Shown here piece after piece: positions 58,086 through 64,000 of a stretch of 64,000 nucleotides of DNA (position 1 is the stretch's first letter; every line of letters begins with the position of its first letter). The translations under genes were made by a program, and so were the position numbers. The notes beneath the pieces were generated by a model. That model was given only the letters and a program-made list of their open reading frames with translations, had not been told where the DNA came from and searched no databases. This DNA is from Microbacterium sp. 4R-513 (GTDB taxonomy: Bacteria; Actinomycetota; Actinomycetes; Actinomycetales; Microbacteriaceae): contig NZ_CP049256.1 in the NCBI RefSeq assembly GCF_011046485.1, positions 3,844,001 to 3,908,000 on the forward strand, read 5' to 3'.

Positions 58086-58117
58086 GAAAGGGCCACCCAG
58101 CGTTGGGTGGCCCTTTC
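58086..58117 (-). terminator. rRNA operon terminator
   Basis: Arms GAAAGGGCCACCCA (58086-58099) and TGGGTGGCCCTTTC (58104-58117) form a perfect 14-bp stem about 10 bases after 5S. It ends the minus-strand rRNA transcript before the repeat-protein gene. Confidence 0.9.
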
Positions 58118-58126
58118 ATGAAAGAA

Positions 58127-58245
58127 GTCCGGCGGTGTCCTACTCTCCCACAGGGTCGCCCCTGCAGTACCATCGGCGCTGAGAGGCTTAGCTTCCGGGT
58201 TCGGAATGGGACCGGGCGTTTCCCTCTCGCTATGGCCGCCGAAAC
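58127..58245 (-). rRNA. rrf: 5S ribosomal RNA
   Basis: On the minus strand the sequence runs from GTTTCGGCGGCCATAGCGAG through CCCGGTCCCATTCCGAACCC to CACCGCCGGACTT, the conserved 5S pattern. Ends are approximate by a few bases. Confidence 0.95.
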
Positions 58246-58344
58246 ACTATTGATGTTTCAGTCTGCACAACAAAAAGTTCTTGGTGTGCGGTTCTCGACC
58301 GTACATCGAGAACCACTCAGTGGACGCAAGCACCAGAAACGGTG

Positions 58345-63388
<5,044 letters not shown>

Positions 63389-63633
63389 AAATGTTGCCGA
63401 CAACGACCGGAATAAGGTCGAAGCAGCGAGTTTGAACTGACCAAATAGGATGTCATTACTGACATATCCATGTACGCCGGCCCGAAGACCGACGATTTGA
63501 TCCAAAGGAATCTCACCCAGCCGAAGCTGGAACGAGGTTATTTGGCATTTGACAAGTGCACGCTGTTGAGTTCTCAAGGATCGGATGCTCCTGCTACTCA
63601 GCCTCTCAGCCTCGCCCGCAGGGCAACTTCTCT
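63389..63633 (-). other. rRNA leader region
   Basis: This leader between promoter P2 and 16S contains CTTGAGAACTCAACAGCGTG (minus strand, 63558-63578), the element common to actinobacterial rRNA leaders and spacers. No gene is seen. Confidence 0.6.
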
Positions 63634-63661
63634 ATCTTACGCTCTCTGTTCCGGCTGTCAA
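63634..63661 (-). promoter_or_regulatory. rRNA promoter P2
   Basis: On the minus strand TTGACA is followed after 16 bases by TAAGAT, a near-consensus sigma-70-type promoter. The bases after the -10 (AGAGAAGTTGCCC) resemble those of P1. Confidence 0.8.
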
Positions 63662-63771
63662 ATCGGCGCTTTCTGACTCGAAGGTCGAGAGCAGCAGCCG
63701 CTGACGGGTTCATCAAGCGAGTTGCTCGCCCTGCGTTTCGGCTTTCCGCCGGCTTGCTGGGCAACTTGTCT

Positions 63772-63800
63772 ATCGTATGCCCGGCTCACGGCGAGGTCAA
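63772..63800 (-). promoter_or_regulatory. rRNA promoter P1
   Basis: On the minus strand TTGACC is followed after 17 bases by TACGAT. The start region AGACAAGTTGCCC matches that of P2, so the two promoters are probably a duplication. Confidence 0.8.
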
Positions 63801-63873
63801 ACACGGCCCGCATCCCGGGCGTGTCGCGCGGAGCCCCTCGCAGATCGGCGAGGGAGCCCCCGCGCGGGAGGGG

Positions 63874-64000
63874 TCAGCCCCGCAGCGCAAGGGCGAAAGG
63901 GAGCACTCGGCTCGCACCTCTGCGGCGGAGCTCACGAGCCGCCACCGTGACGGTCCATCTGCTGTCCACGAGGTCGTCGACGAGCAGAAGCGGCCCAGTC
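63874..64000 (-). CDS. C-terminus of a phosphoribosyltransferase-like domain, probably of a RecQ-family helicase (5' end outside window)
   Basis: Only the last 41 residues are present: GPLLLVDDLVDSRWTVTVAA and then RELRRRGASRVLPFALALRG before the TGA at 63874-63876. The phrase LLVDDLVDxxWT is the PRPP-binding-type loop of type I phosphoribosyltransferases. Many actinobacterial RecQ-family helicases end with this kind of domain, with DTGWT where this one has DSRWT. Assignment to RecQ is an inference from that resemblance. Confidence 0.6.
   Translation of the reverse strand, partial: TGPLLLVDDLVDSRWTVTVAARELRRRGASRVLPFALALRG

Overview
The window is chromosomal DNA from a high-G+C Gram-positive actinobacterium, most likely Microbacteriaceae and probably Microbacterium or a close relative. 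The evidence is the gene order nadK-recN-pyrG-Nudix-xerD-parA-scpA-scpB-rluB-tyrA-cmk-der, the frequent GTG starts and 4-bp stop/start overlaps, the tlyA neighbourhood, and the rRNA operon with tandem promoters. The genus is an inference and was not checked by search.

Region 1 (1-8.4 kb): a large secreted, partial SdrD-B/DUF11 surface protein on the minus strand diverges from a secreted protein with two DUF11 modules and RTX-type calcium-binding repeats. A HAD phosphatase and a RibD-C/DHFR-like reductase follow. Region 2 (8.7-17.0 kb): two co-directional giant genes (1304 and 1471 aa) with no signal peptide and no family name I can assign. They are the least explained coding material here.

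Region 3 (17.3-38.2 kb): a catabolic island with GH2, GH78, GH1 and GH43 enzymes, glucuronate isomerase, fructuronate reductase, mannonate dehydratase, gluconokinase, two transporters, two SDRs, a Gfo/Idh/MocA oxidoreductase, and AraC and TetR regulators. A 35-bp copy of the 3' end of tRNA-Pro lies at its left end and an intact tRNA-Pro(GGG) at its right end, in the same orientation, as expected after integration into a tRNA gene. No integrase is present. A bipartite motif, GAATAGAAC-N12-AACAGCA, occurs upstream of both the GH2/uronate operon and the GPH transporter. A palindrome pair, GTAACC-N5-GGTTAC, lies between the MFS operon and tetR. The island looks built to import and dismantle a small rhamnose/glucuronate-containing plant glycoside inside the cell. 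KDG kinase and aldolase are not in the window.

Region 4 (38.3-58.1 kb): small accessory genes (GNAT, YhhN, S4, a Nudix-NYN fusion, a frameshifted GNAT), then a dense minus-strand housekeeping block for DNA segregation and repair, nucleotide and aromatic amino acid synthesis, and ribosome modification. The block carries a small REP-like insertion between scpB and rluB, a repeat inside the scpA linker, and a protein with 13 basic nonapeptide repeats, a TPR-like core and an acidic tail. Region 5 (58.1-63.8 kb): a complete 16S-23S-5S rRNA operon on the minus strand with two sigma-70-type promoters. The last 127 bp hold the 3' end of a gene for a phosphoribosyltransferase-like C-terminus, probably of a RecQ-type helicase.
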